Source: Vreelandella glaciei
GTDB lineage: Bacteria; Pseudomonadota; Gammaproteobacteria; Pseudomonadales; Halomonadaceae
DNA: 64,000 nucleotides
Direction: 5' to 3'
NCBI RefSeq assembly: GCF_013415125.1
Contig: NZ_JACCDE010000014.1
Location: forward strand, 1-64,000
In this document: in pieces, positions 26,962 to 36,734 of the stretch
Layout of the letters: every line of letters begins with the position of its first letter
How positions within the stretch are numbered: position 1 is the first letter of the stretch
Notes under the pieces: generated by a model
The model's database searches: none
What the model was told of the DNA's origin: nothing
The model's input: the letters and a program-made list of their open reading frames with translations, nothing else
Position numbers and translations under genes: made by a program

Positions 26962-28324
26962 CTCCTCCTGGCAGGTTGGTTAAGTCTTCCATTAGGCTTT
27001 CCATCCAACGGCGGTCACGATTCTGCAGGCGTTGATGGGTCGCATCTTTCGCCAGTGTTTTCTTCCAGTGGCGAAACTCCACATCACCAAAGGGAAGCTT
27101 TCCGCCGAGCGCGGTATTCAGCCAGTTAGCAAAGCGGTGGCGAATATTGTCTGCCCACTCCACGCTGTTTCGCGCTTCACGGAAAGCAACATCTTCTTCG
27201 GCGCGCCCTGGGTCTAGCCAGTAGATTTCTTCTACTGGTAATTCGCACTTTTCATCGTCACTCCACCCCGCAGGCAGGCTATGCATCTGCATGGCAAACA
27301 GTGCCAGCTCGTCCATCAGCATGGCGGTGTAGTCATCGCGCAGGTCGCGGGTATGCATATCGGTGGAGGGATTGGTCTCCAGAAAGCGCTTGAGGTCTTT
27401 AACAAGGGAGCGCACTTCTGAGCGGCTGCCAAATACACCAGGGTGAGAAAACACAGAGGCTACTTTTAGCGGCGGGCGAATATCACGCACATTCCAGCTG
27501 GGCGGAAGCGATGCCAATAAATAATTGTTACCGCCCCGCTCACTATTAAGTTGCGAGATATTTTGCGGCTTGGTGCCACCCATTTTTTGTACGGCTAGGT
27601 TGGGGTAGCTGTGCACAGGTTGCTTAGCGTATTTACCTTCCCGCTTGGCTTTGCGTGAGTCTTTGGCCTCTTCGCTAAAGCGGTCATGGTTAATGGTTTG
27701 AAATACACGATGGGCCAACGAGGTGGCATAGAGCGGGGCTAGCAAACGGAAGTTATCGGCGTCATTTTCTAGCTCTGCGGCATCATCACCCACCAGCCAG
27801 TAGAGCTGTTTGCCGCGAATATGTGAGGCGTGCTCGCCACGCGGTTCGGTAATCGCCGCAAAGGCATTGATCCACGTCTGGGCTTGTTCGGGGTTATCAC
27901 TTAACGCTTTGGCAAACTCGCTATCATTTTCTAGTGCACGCTCGAGCAGCGATTTTCCCTCGAACTGCAGCTTCAAGAACTTATAAACATCCAAGGCTGC
28001 GGCGTTCCCCACAACATCGCCCGCAAAATCAGCGGGTAGCGTGTGGCTGCCGACAAGACGGTGGTTGTTTAGCGATTCAGGTGGGGCGTAAAGATTGGAG
28101 CCTTTGGCATCCGGGTGAATCGGCTTGAGAGAATGGGTAACGACTTGCAGTTGACCAACGCGCCTTGCCGCATCGTTGATCCAGGTATCGAATTGGAACT
28201 GCTCAACCAGCGCTTGGTATTTTGGATCATCGGGAGCTAGCTTTTCCGCTTTGGTATCGAAGCGCTCTTTTAAGAAGGCTTCGATCCCAGAGCGAATTTC
28301 CGCTGCTCTGCTATTATCTGCCAT
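26948..28324 (-). CDS. cas8f: Cas8f (Csy1), large subunit of the Csy complex
   Basis: A 458-aa protein that recognises the PAM and crRNA 5-prime handle. Segments such as FDTWINDAARRVGQLQVVTHS, KMGGTKPQNISQLNSERGGN and YLLASLPPSWNVRDIRPP are hallmarks of Csy1. It is the first gene of the cas8f-cas5f-cas7f-cas6f transcript, with AAGGGAAAA before the ATG. Its promoter must lie inside or beyond the HicB-like gene that runs away from it on the other strand. Confidence 0.96.
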   Translation of the reverse strand: MADNSRAAEIRSGIEAFLKERFDTKAEKLAPDDPKYQALVEQFQFDTWINDAARRVGQLQVVTHSLKPIHPDAKGSNLYAPPESLNNHRLVGSHTLPADFAGDVVGNAAALDVYKFLKLQFEGKSLLERALENDSEFAKALSDNPEQAQTWINAFAAITEPRGEHASHIRGKQLYWLVGDDAAELENDADNFRLLAPLYATSLAHRVFQTINHDRFSEEAKDSRKAKREGKYAKQPVHSYPNLAVQKMGGTKPQNISQLNSERGGNNYLLASLPPSWNVRDIRPPLKVASVFSHPGVFGSRSEVRSLVKDLKRFLETNPSTDMHTRDLRDDYTAMLMDELALFAMQMHSLPAGWSDDEKCELPVEEIYWLDPGRAEEDVAFREARNSVEWADNIRHRFANWLNTALGGKLPFGDVEFRHWKKTLAKDATHQRLQNRDRRWMESLMEDLTNLPGGDDDE

Positions 28325-28363
28325 ACGTTTTCCCTTTGGTTATCACACTCTGTTGGCATAGAA

Positions 28364-28546
28364 ATGATGATAAATCACAGCGACCATATCTTTAGTATTC
28401 TTTGGTCTGAAGAAGACCAACAATTTGTAGGTTTATGCTCACAATTTCCAAGTCTCTCCTGGCTTGCTAACAACAGCGCTGAAGCTCTTGCTGGCATACA
28501 AGCCCTGGTTTGCAAAACGCTCGCGGATATTAACCAGCAGGCTTAA
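28364..28546 (+). CDS. HicB-like antitoxin domain protein inside the cas locus
   Basis: A 60-aa protein on the strand opposite to all cas genes. SILWSEEDQQFVGLCSQFPS then LSWLANNSAEALAGIQALV is the partial-RNase-H-like HicB antitoxin fold. The usual C-terminal DNA-binding part is absent and no HicA toxin is adjacent; the frame stops 2 bases before the cas2-3 stop. It is divergent from cas8f (39 bases between starts) and convergent with cas2-3, so it divides the cas genes into two transcripts. The ribosome site is weak. It may be an orphan antitoxin, a regulator or a locus-stabilising part; this is inference. Confidence 0.7.
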   Translation: MMINHSDHIFSILWSEEDQQFVGLCSQFPSLSWLANNSAEALAGIQALVCKTLADINQQA

Positions 28547-28548
28547 TT

Positions 28549-31500
28549 TCATTTGCTCCGCCAAAACCCCAATACAGGGTGATACCCCCACCGCTGGTTT
28601 CTCGCCGAGGCCGTTACCGTGCCAAAGGTACGGGCGGCGCGATCAAGGGAGATATCCAGGTCTTCCGCCAAGTCAGCCAGCGCCGTTAGGTAATCACTTG
28701 CACCCCAGGGTTGAATCCGCTCGCCCTGCTCTTTTGCTAGGTCTACCCGCACCAGCAGGCTTTCTTCCACCGGAACGTAGAGCTTTTCGCCTCGCCTTGC
28801 GCCATCGTCCACACGGTGTAGCGTCCAGGTTTCGCCACCCTCATCGGGCAGCAGTGCTAGCGTTATTTCAGGCTCAAGCTGCTTGCGAAATGGGTCACGC
28901 TGAATCAATACACCGGTTAAATGCAGATGCGGCATTACATGCCAGCTATAGGCTCCCAAGGGCGGCGGCTTGGGGGTTTTACCAATTCTTATCTCTTTTT
29001 TAGTTAACGGCTCGGCGGGCTGTTCAATCATTAACTGGTGCAGCCGCTCATGCTCCAGATCGACGAGACTTTCTTTAGCGTGCAACGTTTCCCGAGCTAG
29101 CACGCGGGGGCGGGCATCGATCACCAGGTACTCATCCGGCGTTAACAAGGTGTTAAGTGAGTGGTTTTTGAGACGCCAAGTAGCGTTTGTTTCGAAGCCT
29201 GGCTTATAAAAAGCAGGTTCGCCCGGCCGTTCAAGGTCTTTTAGATTGGTCTCTAAAAGCAAAATATTGGCCACTTCGCAGGCTTGTTCGCGGTGGCGGC
29301 GCACCCTGCCCGCTAGCTGGATAATTGAGCGCATGGAAGAAGGCTCTACTATCGCCCAGTCGTAATCGTGGTCGCGGCCAACTTCGGTGACCGGCGAGCC
29401 CAGCACGATAAACAGGTGGTCGTTTTCTTCGCTGCTATCCAGTAAGCGGCGGATATCCGGCTGCTGAAACACGCGCTCGGGTTCGGTCCGTTGCAGTGTT
29501 TTATCTAACCGGCGCTCAATCTCCGAGCGCATGACCAGCGGGTGGCGGGAGTGGTAAACGCAGAGGTGAATGCGTACACCTTCTGGCGCGCCCTGCTGAA
29601 ACAGTGCCTTGGCCACATCCACCAACGGGTCGATATTGGCCATGCGAATCAAACCAAAACTAACGCGTTTGCTGGTGTGGGGGTCAACGGAGTGGTGCTG
29701 CTGGTGCAGCGCTAGCGCATGAGTGCGCAGCAGTGTCGCAATGGCGGGCCTGATCTCTTCCGGGCGTTTGCTTAGCGGTGGCAATGCTAAAATCTCGCCA
29801 CGGCGGCGCACCGGGCTATTCGATAGGCGCTCTAAGCGACGCTTGGCAAAGGCATGATGCGCGGTCTTGAAAGTCTCGCTACTGGCGCAGTTTTCATGCT
29901 GGCGGTCGTGCTCGTCGAACCAGGCGCAGCAGATATCCACCGCCAAGCCCGGTTCGCCTCGGTGGCGCTGAAAAGCTTCGCGACCGCTGCGATAGGCTTC
30001 ATACAACCCCTCCACCAGCGCAGGCGGCAAGGTGGCCGATGAAAGCAGCACCCGTGAACCTAGCAGCCCCGCCCAATTGACTAATCGGGTAAGCGCGGGC
30101 AGGTCGTTGATATCGAAATCGTCGATTTCATCGAGCACTAAATCGCTGCTCATCAGGCGCAGCATGGGTACGATTTGACGCCCGCCTCGCGTGCTCTCCG
30201 TGGCAGGCACAAGGTGGTCAACGGTGCATACCAAAATGGGCGCTGCGATCAGCGCGCGGGTGCCCGGCTCATCACTCAAACGACGCAGTACCGGGTGGTT
30301 ATCAAAATTGCCGTCGAACACCACGTGGGCGTCTTCATCGATCAGCGCCTGTTTAGAGGCCGAGCCGCTGGCTTCGGCTTCCTGCTCGTAATGTTCAAAC
30401 AAGGCTTTATTGGCGCTGCCACCTACCCGCACGGCGAGTTCGTCTTCACCCAAGTGCAGACGATCACGTAGGGCTTGGCCGGTTTGCAAGGTTAACGTGC
30501 GTAACCCAAGGGCGATGCTAAAGCGCGCGCCCTGCTGGGGATCGGCCAGCGCATACATAATGCGGCCATTGGCGAGGGTTTTGCCACATCCGGTGGACGC
30601 CATATTAATGCCAAAAAAGCCTTGGCGCTGGCTGCGCTCTCTAAGCGATTGCGCCAGATCGAAAGCTTTATCCTGCCAACGAAAGCGCGGGTGACTGCTG
30701 CGTTTACGAAAGCCTTTATGGCGCGCTAAACGGGGTAGGTGGCTATCAACACTGGGCAGCGCCCGGGCAACCGCGGCGGCGTGTTTCTCAACCCCCAGAA
30801 TATGCTCATCTAACGGCTGGTTGGGCTTGCCGGTTTTGCGAACGGTATTGGCAATTAACGGGTAGTTGGGCTCGCCGCGAACGCGATGCTTGAGATCTTC
30901 CAGGCTAGAGTAGTGGTGGTCAGCCAGCATTAAACTAAGCCGGGCTAAGTGCACAACGTAGCGGCTTTCCAGCCAGTGAGCGCCATTTTGCAGCCGTGCC
31001 TGCAACCGCGTGGCAAGCTTAGTAGCACGATCACGCCAACGTGGGGTGCTAACGGGCAACCCGCTCTTGAATTGCCAGTAGGGCGCGATGCGTTTAGGGT
31101 CTTGGGTTTCAGGAATCTCGTTCCACTCGGCATGAATGGAAGCAAACAATCCGCCCAACTGCTCCGCCTGAAGTGGCGCCTTTCCTCTGCCCCAGCGTCT
31201 TTCATTTTCACCATCGTTTTCTGGCGGTTTTAGCGGTAGTCGGTGGTGGCTAAGCACCAGCCAACCCAGCGCAGCCGCCAGCGGCGGTAATCGGCTGAAC
31301 ACTGCCGAGGTAGGAGCGTCTATTCCATCACGCGCCAGCCCCTTCAGCCAATCCTGCTCTTGATAGTCGCCTTCGGCCAGACGCGCCAGCCAAGTAGCAT
31401 CGTCATCGCTGCCTACAAACGCTTGAAACAAGCGTAGCGATATCCACTCATGACGGTATAGGTTGCGCCCTTCCAGTTTGCCTTTTAACCGCAGCTGAAA

Positions 31501-31893
31501 GGCGTCGCAGGCTTTGCCCAGGTCGTGCAGTAGCGCCGCCAGCGCGGTGAGCAAAAGAATATCTTCACCGTTGTGCCAGTCGTTTTCATCACGACTGCGC
31601 AGAATATCTCTGGCGGTGGTATTGGTGGGCACCGCGCCATTGATATTGAACTGAGCCGCATCCCCCACCACCCACATCAGCTCGCTGTGATCGTGGCCAC
31701 GAATCCAGTGGCAAGCGACAGCGGTGTTTTTGCGGGCAGTTTTACGCAGCAGTTTGCGCAGTGTCTCCAGCCCGGCTTGGGTAATCGGCGTTTGCCAGGT
31801 GCGGTCGCCCCGGCGCTCGGCAAACTGGTCAAGCACACGCCGGGTTTGCTTCAGGGCGTTTTTGTTGCACTGGGAAATTAGCAGCACGTTCAT
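28549..31893 (-). CDS. cas3f: Cas2-Cas3 fusion, type I-F helicase-nuclease
   Basis: A 1114-aa protein. An N-terminal Cas2-like domain (MNVLLISQCNKNALKQTRRV) is fused to Cas3. The HD nuclease has HDLGK at 123-127. The SF2 helicase has Walker A STGCGKT (433-439), DEID (588-591), LSSATLPP and the C-terminal QLAGRVRRH motif. The Cas2-Cas3 fusion is diagnostic of type I-F. Recruited by the Csy complex, it degrades target DNA; its Cas2 part joins Cas1 for spacer acquisition. Its ATG overlaps the cas1 stop by 4 bases. Confidence 0.98.
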   Translation of the reverse strand: MNVLLISQCNKNALKQTRRVLDQFAERRGDRTWQTPITQAGLETLRKLLRKTARKNTAVACHWIRGHDHSELMWVVGDAAQFNINGAVPTNTTARDILRSRDENDWHNGEDILLLTALAALLHDLGKACDAFQLRLKGKLEGRNLYRHEWISLRLFQAFVGSDDDATWLARLAEGDYQEQDWLKGLARDGIDAPTSAVFSRLPPLAAALGWLVLSHHRLPLKPPENDGENERRWGRGKAPLQAEQLGGLFASIHAEWNEIPETQDPKRIAPYWQFKSGLPVSTPRWRDRATKLATRLQARLQNGAHWLESRYVVHLARLSLMLADHHYSSLEDLKHRVRGEPNYPLIANTVRKTGKPNQPLDEHILGVEKHAAAVARALPSVDSHLPRLARHKGFRKRSSHPRFRWQDKAFDLAQSLRERSQRQGFFGINMASTGCGKTLANGRIMYALADPQQGARFSIALGLRTLTLQTGQALRDRLHLGEDELAVRVGGSANKALFEHYEQEAEASGSASKQALIDEDAHVVFDGNFDNHPVLRRLSDEPGTRALIAAPILVCTVDHLVPATESTRGGRQIVPMLRLMSSDLVLDEIDDFDINDLPALTRLVNWAGLLGSRVLLSSATLPPALVEGLYEAYRSGREAFQRHRGEPGLAVDICCAWFDEHDRQHENCASSETFKTAHHAFAKRRLERLSNSPVRRRGEILALPPLSKRPEEIRPAIATLLRTHALALHQQHHSVDPHTSKRVSFGLIRMANIDPLVDVAKALFQQGAPEGVRIHLCVYHSRHPLVMRSEIERRLDKTLQRTEPERVFQQPDIRRLLDSSEENDHLFIVLGSPVTEVGRDHDYDWAIVEPSSMRSIIQLAGRVRRHREQACEVANILLLETNLKDLERPGEPAFYKPGFETNATWRLKNHSLNTLLTPDEYLVIDARPRVLARETLHAKESLVDLEHERLHQLMIEQPAEPLTKKEIRIGKTPKPPPLGAYSWHVMPHLHLTGVLIQRDPFRKQLEPEITLALLPDEGGETWTLHRVDDGARRGEKLYVPVEESLLVRVDLAKEQGERIQPWGASDYLTALADLAEDLDISLDRAARTFGTVTASARNQRWGYHPVLGFWRSK

Positions 31894-32864
31894 GCGTCGC
31901 CACTCCCCAGCGCTTGGGCGACGTCCTTGAGGGTATCAATCATAAAGTCGAGGGATTCAGTGCGGGTTAAGCGCTCGATGCAGGCCTGGCGAAACTCTTG
32001 TTCTTCATCGCCGCGCATGGCGGAAATAAACGCCTGGGGCAGAATCACCGCGTCTTTCACTAAGTCCGCCACATCAAATACCAAGCCGCCCCGGCGGGTT
32101 TTACCGTGAAGTACCGCAAGCCCGTGAGGAATACCCAGCACCCAGGTGGCCGTCGCCGCTAGGCCATAGGCCAAGTAGTTACCGTGATCGAGAAAGCGGT
32201 TGGCGGGGTCGGTGCCTGACCCACGCTTGGCGCGGGTGAAGTCGCCGTAATCCACTGCGTTCACGGCGAGCTTAAACAGCGTTTTAGTTAATCGCGCTTC
32301 TAAGGTGAGCAGGTCGACAGTGCTGGGGGCATGCTTGATTGCTTCGCGGTGATGGTTGAGCGCGCTATGCAGATGATCGGTGGAAATAGTAAAGCCTGCG
32401 TCTTTCATCACTCGGCTTGTCCACAGCGCTTCGATACGCGCAAGGCGGGCTTGCTGAAATGCCCGGGCAGCATCCAGGCGTTTGGCATCGTCAAACCAGA
32501 AGCGCACCCAATATTGCAGATACTCCGTGGGCCGGTACTCGCTTTGTGGCGTTAACCAAGCAACGTCTACATCAACCTCATTGGCGGCAAATAGTGGCGT
32601 ACCGCCGCCACCGCAGAACCCGACTAATACACCTGCTTTGGCAAGCTCACGCATGGCCGCTTGGGTAATCGAGGTGCCTGTGCCCAGCAGTATCGAGGTG
32701 GTATTGGCAATCGGGATGTTCCAGTAGCGGAATTTGCTGCCCTCATCGGTGACGTACTCTACCCGGCCACCGTTCACCAATACCCGGCAGTGCTGCAGGT
32801 AATAGAGGTTAGCACGCTTGGAGTGAAGAATCGTTTTTAGGTCACTGGGCGAAAAGTCATCCAT
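31890..32864 (-). CDS. cas1: Cas1, type I-F integrase
   Basis: A 324-aa integrase for new spacers. The metal-binding residues are visible: Glu189 (LEARLTK), His253 (VLHGKTRRGG) and the DVAD acid segment (264-267). The start at 32864 follows CAGGAG; the frame extends 19 codons upstream without support. The 324-aa length fits I-F Cas1. An intact cas1 and cas2-3 mark this as an adaptive I-F1 system, not a transposon-associated I-F3 one. Confidence 0.97.
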   Translation of the reverse strand: MDDFSPSDLKTILHSKRANLYYLQHCRVLVNGGRVEYVTDEGSKFRYWNIPIANTTSILLGTGTSITQAAMRELAKAGVLVGFCGGGGTPLFAANEVDVDVAWLTPQSEYRPTEYLQYWVRFWFDDAKRLDAARAFQQARLARIEALWTSRVMKDAGFTISTDHLHSALNHHREAIKHAPSTVDLLTLEARLTKTLFKLAVNAVDYGDFTRAKRGSGTDPANRFLDHGNYLAYGLAATATWVLGIPHGLAVLHGKTRRGGLVFDVADLVKDAVILPQAFISAMRGDEEQEFRQACIERLTRTESLDFMIDTLKDVAQALGSGDA

Positions 32865-33020
32865 ACGGCGCTCCTGATCATCGTTTTCTCCATCTAACCA
32901 TCCTTTACCCCACCACGCCATTGACCTTAGTCATACTTCACCAACCCTGAATCCACCCTCGGCTGATTTGATTTGCGTGCTACGCTTAGCGCTACCGCTC
33001 CCCTATATAGGCACCTCTTC

Positions 33021-33692
33021 ATGCATGCTTTTCGTCTTCTCGCCGCGCTAGTGACCACCCTGGTGGTCGTTATGCCTGTCTCTCTACAAGCCCAGGCACA
33101 AACAGATGGGCAGTGGGGTGAATACGATGAGGTATTTGAGAACGGCGCCAGCCATGCCAACGTTTGGCAGTGGGGCTGGACAGGCGTTTACGGCACAAGC
33201 CTGGCAGTCAACGCTTACCAGTCGAGCGAGGCGAGTGACCCGGATGACCGCTTTGATGCCCGGGTGGGCGTGGTGAAATCCGCCCTGGCCGTGGCCGGTA
33301 TGCTGACGGATCGCCAGCCACACCCGGCGGCATTGGCCGAGTATGAGCGTTTGAAAGCCAGCGGCGATTTAAGCGGTGTGCAGGCGCTGGGCTTGCAGCT
33401 CGCCCAAGCCGAACGCGAGCGGCGTGGCTGGGGTGCCCGGGTGAGCTCGTTGGTGGTCAATGGCGTGGCGGGTGCGGTGATTGCCGCCGATGGCCGGGAA
33501 AGTGACGGCGCTATTAACTTTGCCACCGGCATGCTGGTTAACGAGCTGCAAATTTGGTCGCAGCCCAATCAGGCGTCTTCGGCGATTAATCGCTTCCAGC
33601 CCGCTAACCTCTCGCTAGGGCCGATTACCATCCCCGGTGAATATGCGTTCAACGTGGGGCCACAGCAGCTGGGGGCTACCTGGCGCTACTGA
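33021..33692 (+). CDS. Exported protein of unknown function, 223 aa
   Basis: Begins with a signal peptide (FRLLAALVTTLVVVMPVSLQ, cleavage near AQA). The mature part has WQWGWTGVYGTSLAVNAYQS, SALAVAGMLTDRQP and SSLVVNGVAGAVIAA, alternating small and hydrophobic residues. I do not recognise the family; it may be a periplasmic or outer-membrane-associated protein. A strong terminator follows. It starts about 150 bases from cas1 on the opposite strand. No clear ribosome site precedes the ATG. Confidence 0.65.
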   Translation: MHAFRLLAALVTTLVVVMPVSLQAQAQTDGQWGEYDEVFENGASHANVWQWGWTGVYGTSLAVNAYQSSEASDPDDRFDARVGVVKSALAVAGMLTDRQPHPAALAEYERLKASGDLSGVQALGLQLAQAERERRGWGARVSSLVVNGVAGAVIAADGRESDGAINFATGMLVNELQIWSQPNQASSAINRFQPANLSLGPITIPGEYAFNVGPQQLGATWRY

Positions 33693-33713
33693 TTCTCCCG
33701 TCTTGTTACCCCC

Positions 33714-33748
33714 TAAAGCGCTGGCGGCGATTTTCCGCCAGCGCTTTA
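33714..33748 (+). terminator. Intrinsic terminator
   Basis: A 13-bp perfect stem (AAAGCGCTGGCGG / CCGCCAGCGCTTT) with a 7-nt loop, between the exported protein and the metal transporter operon. Confidence 0.85.
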
Positions 33749-33807
33749 TCTTTGCCTGTGCGGCGTGAACGCGTAAAATACCCAGCAATTTTTTGGCTTT
33801 GCCAAAC

Positions 33808-33820
33808 GTTATGTTATAAC
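33808..33820 (+). promoter_or_regulatory. Zur-box-like operator
   Basis: GTTATGTTATAAC has the Zur-type palindrome GTTAT-N3-ATAAC. It lies 28 bases upstream of the first small gene of the metal transporter operon, as expected for zinc-dependent repression. Confidence 0.7.
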
Positions 33821-33847
33821 CTATTCGTCATTATACGAGGCCGCTTG

Positions 33848-33997
33848 ATGAGTGAGCATACGCACCGCCATAACAAGGAGGGCCCCTGCCACTTCTCCTT
33901 GATGTCGCTATCGGCTGTTAAACGGCTGCTGTTTGTTGCCGTGCCGCTGTTGGCGCTTTGGGGGTTGGTGGTTTGGGCTGGCGGGTGGTTAGGATGA
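33848..33997 (+). CDS. Small membrane protein leading the metal transport operon
   Basis: A 49-aa protein: a His-rich, charged N-terminus (MSEHTHRHNKEG) followed by one hydrophobic helix (LLFVAVPLLALWGLVVWAGG). The metal-like His cluster, the Zur box upstream and the ATGA overlap with the ATPase start suggest it belongs to the zinc uptake operon. I know no function for it. Confidence 0.6.
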   Translation: MSEHTHRHNKEGPCHFSLMSLSAVKRLLFVAVPLLALWGLVVWAGGWLG

Positions 33998-34728
33998 GTC
34001 AGCGCTCTTTATCACGTTTACAGCTGCACAATCTGCATTTGGCGCAGGCGCGACGCACGGTGCTGGAGCACCTTGAAGGTGACTTTAAGCCGGGCGCCAT
34101 TACCGCGCTGATTGGTGCTAACGGCGCCGGTAAAAGCACGTTGATTCAGGCGATTATGGGCGAACTTCGACCTATTAGCGGCGAAGTGGTCTGTACCGTC
34201 GCCAAAGAGCGCCGAGCATGGCTGCCCCAGCAGTTAGCGCTGGACCTGACCTTCCCGATGAGCGTGGAAGAGCTGGTGATGACCGGCAGTTGGCCCAGCC
34301 ACGGCGCGTTAACCGGCTACTGCGCAGCGCACTACCGCAAGGGCCGGGAGATTATGGCGCGGCTGGGTATTTCCCACCTGGCCCACCGCCCGCTGGGCGA
34401 GCTTTCCGGCGGCCAGCGCCAGCGCGCGTTAATTGGCCGCACGCTAATGCAGGAAGCCGAGCTGCTGCTGCTCGATGAGCCGTTTGCCAATGTGGATAGC
34501 GAAACCGTGGATATTTTGATCCGCATTTTGCGCCAGATGGCCGACGACGGCGCGACGATCATTGTGGTGCTCCACGATATGGATCACCTGCGCCGCCTGG
34601 CCGATGAAGTGCTGATGCTCAACGGCGGCCACGGCCGTTGGGTCGCGCCCAGTGCGCTGACCCATCAACACGCACCTGCTCAGGTAGTACCGTTTACCAT
34701 GGGAGGTCGCCATGTTGGATCTGCTTAA
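33994..34728 (+). CDS. Zinc/manganese ABC transporter ATP-binding protein (ZnuC/AztA-like)
   Basis: A 244-aa ABC ATPase. Walker A is GANGAGKST, the signature is LSGGQRQR and Walker B is LLLLDEPF, followed by the H-loop VVLHDMDH. Its start overlaps the small His-rich gene by 4 bases and its end overlaps the permease start. The order ATPase-permease-binding protein on one strand resembles aztABC more than the divergent znuA/znuCB of enterics. Confidence 0.88.
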   Translation: MSQRSLSRLQLHNLHLAQARRTVLEHLEGDFKPGAITALIGANGAGKSTLIQAIMGELRPISGEVVCTVAKERRAWLPQQLALDLTFPMSVEELVMTGSWPSHGALTGYCAAHYRKGREIMARLGISHLAHRPLGELSGGQRQRALIGRTLMQEAELLLLDEPFANVDSETVDILIRILRQMADDGATIIVVLHDMDHLRRLADEVLMLNGGHGRWVAPSALTHQHAPAQVVPFTMGGRHVGSA

Positions 34729-35590
34729 TGCGTGGTTTGTCAGCCCGTTCGATTACGGCTTTATGCGCCGCGCGGTGGTGGGTGGCTTGGCGCTTTCATT
34801 GGCTGCGCCGCCGCTGGGTGTATTTTTGGTGCTGCGCGGTATGAGCCTGATTGGCGATGCCATGGCCCACGCCATTTTGCCCGGCGTCGCGTTAGGCTTT
34901 TTGCTGGCAGGATTTTCGCTGCCGATTATGAGCATCGGCGGGGTGCTGTTTGGGTTAATGGTCGCGCTGCTGGCGGGGGCGGTCTCGAAAATGGGTGGTC
35001 AGCGTGAAGATGCCGCCATGGCGAGCTTTTTTATTATCTCCCTGGCCGCAGGCGTGATGCTGATTTCACTGGGCGGCAGCAGCGTGGATCTTACCCATGT
35101 GCTGTTCGGCTCGATTCTGGCGATCAATTCTACCGCGCTGCTGCTGATTGCGGGTATTAGTACGCTGATTGTGCTGATTCTGGCGGTGGTGTTTCGCGCC
35201 CTAGTAGTGGAGTGTTTGGATCCGCTGTTTTTGCGTGGACAAAGCCGTCGCAGCGGTTGGGTACACAGCGTGTTTTTGGGGCTACTAGTGCTGAATCTCA
35301 CTGCTGGCTTTCAAACGCTGGGTACGTTAATGGCCGTGGGCTTAATGATGCTGCCCGCCACCTCGGCACGCTTTTGGAGTAAACGCTTAGAAGGCTTGAT
35401 CGGCATCGCGATTGTGCTGGCCATGGTGGCGAGTACCGGCGGCCTGCTGCTCTCTTTTCATCTGGATATCCCTTCGGGGCCGAGCATTATTCTGCTGGCC
35501 GGGTTCGGTTATCTCTTTTCGGCCCTGTTTGGTCGCTACCACAGTTTGGCAGCCAAGCTGCGACGTAAAACAACGCCGCTGGCAGCGTAG
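34712..35590 (+). CDS. Zinc/manganese ABC transporter permease (ZnuB/AztB-like)
   Basis: A 292-aa membrane permease of the ABC-3 family, with about eight hydrophobic segments. RAVVGGLALSLAAPPLGVFL, LIGDAMAHAILPGVALGF and LMAVGLMMLPATSARFWS are the typical conserved stretches. It imports the metal delivered by the binding protein encoded next. Confidence 0.9.
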   Translation: MLDLLNAWFVSPFDYGFMRRAVVGGLALSLAAPPLGVFLVLRGMSLIGDAMAHAILPGVALGFLLAGFSLPIMSIGGVLFGLMVALLAGAVSKMGGQREDAAMASFFIISLAAGVMLISLGGSSVDLTHVLFGSILAINSTALLLIAGISTLIVLILAVVFRALVVECLDPLFLRGQSRRSGWVHSVFLGLLVLNLTAGFQTLGTLMAVGLMMLPATSARFWSKRLEGLIGIAIVLAMVASTGGLLLSFHLDIPSGPSIILLAGFGYLFSALFGRYHSLAAKLRRKTTPLAA

Positions 35591-35637
35591 CAAGGGTCTT
35601 AATTGCCTGTTTTCATGCTTATCGTAAGGAGTGTTGT

Positions 35638-36711
<1,074 letters not shown>

Positions 36712-36734
36712 GCCCTCAACGTCAACCGCGCTGC

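Noticed and set aside
24355..32864. A Tn7-like, CRISPR-associated transposon (I-F3) was considered
   Set aside because: cas1 and a full cas2-3 are present and cas8f and cas5f are separate genes; no tnsABC or tniQ is visible. This is a canonical adaptive I-F1 system.
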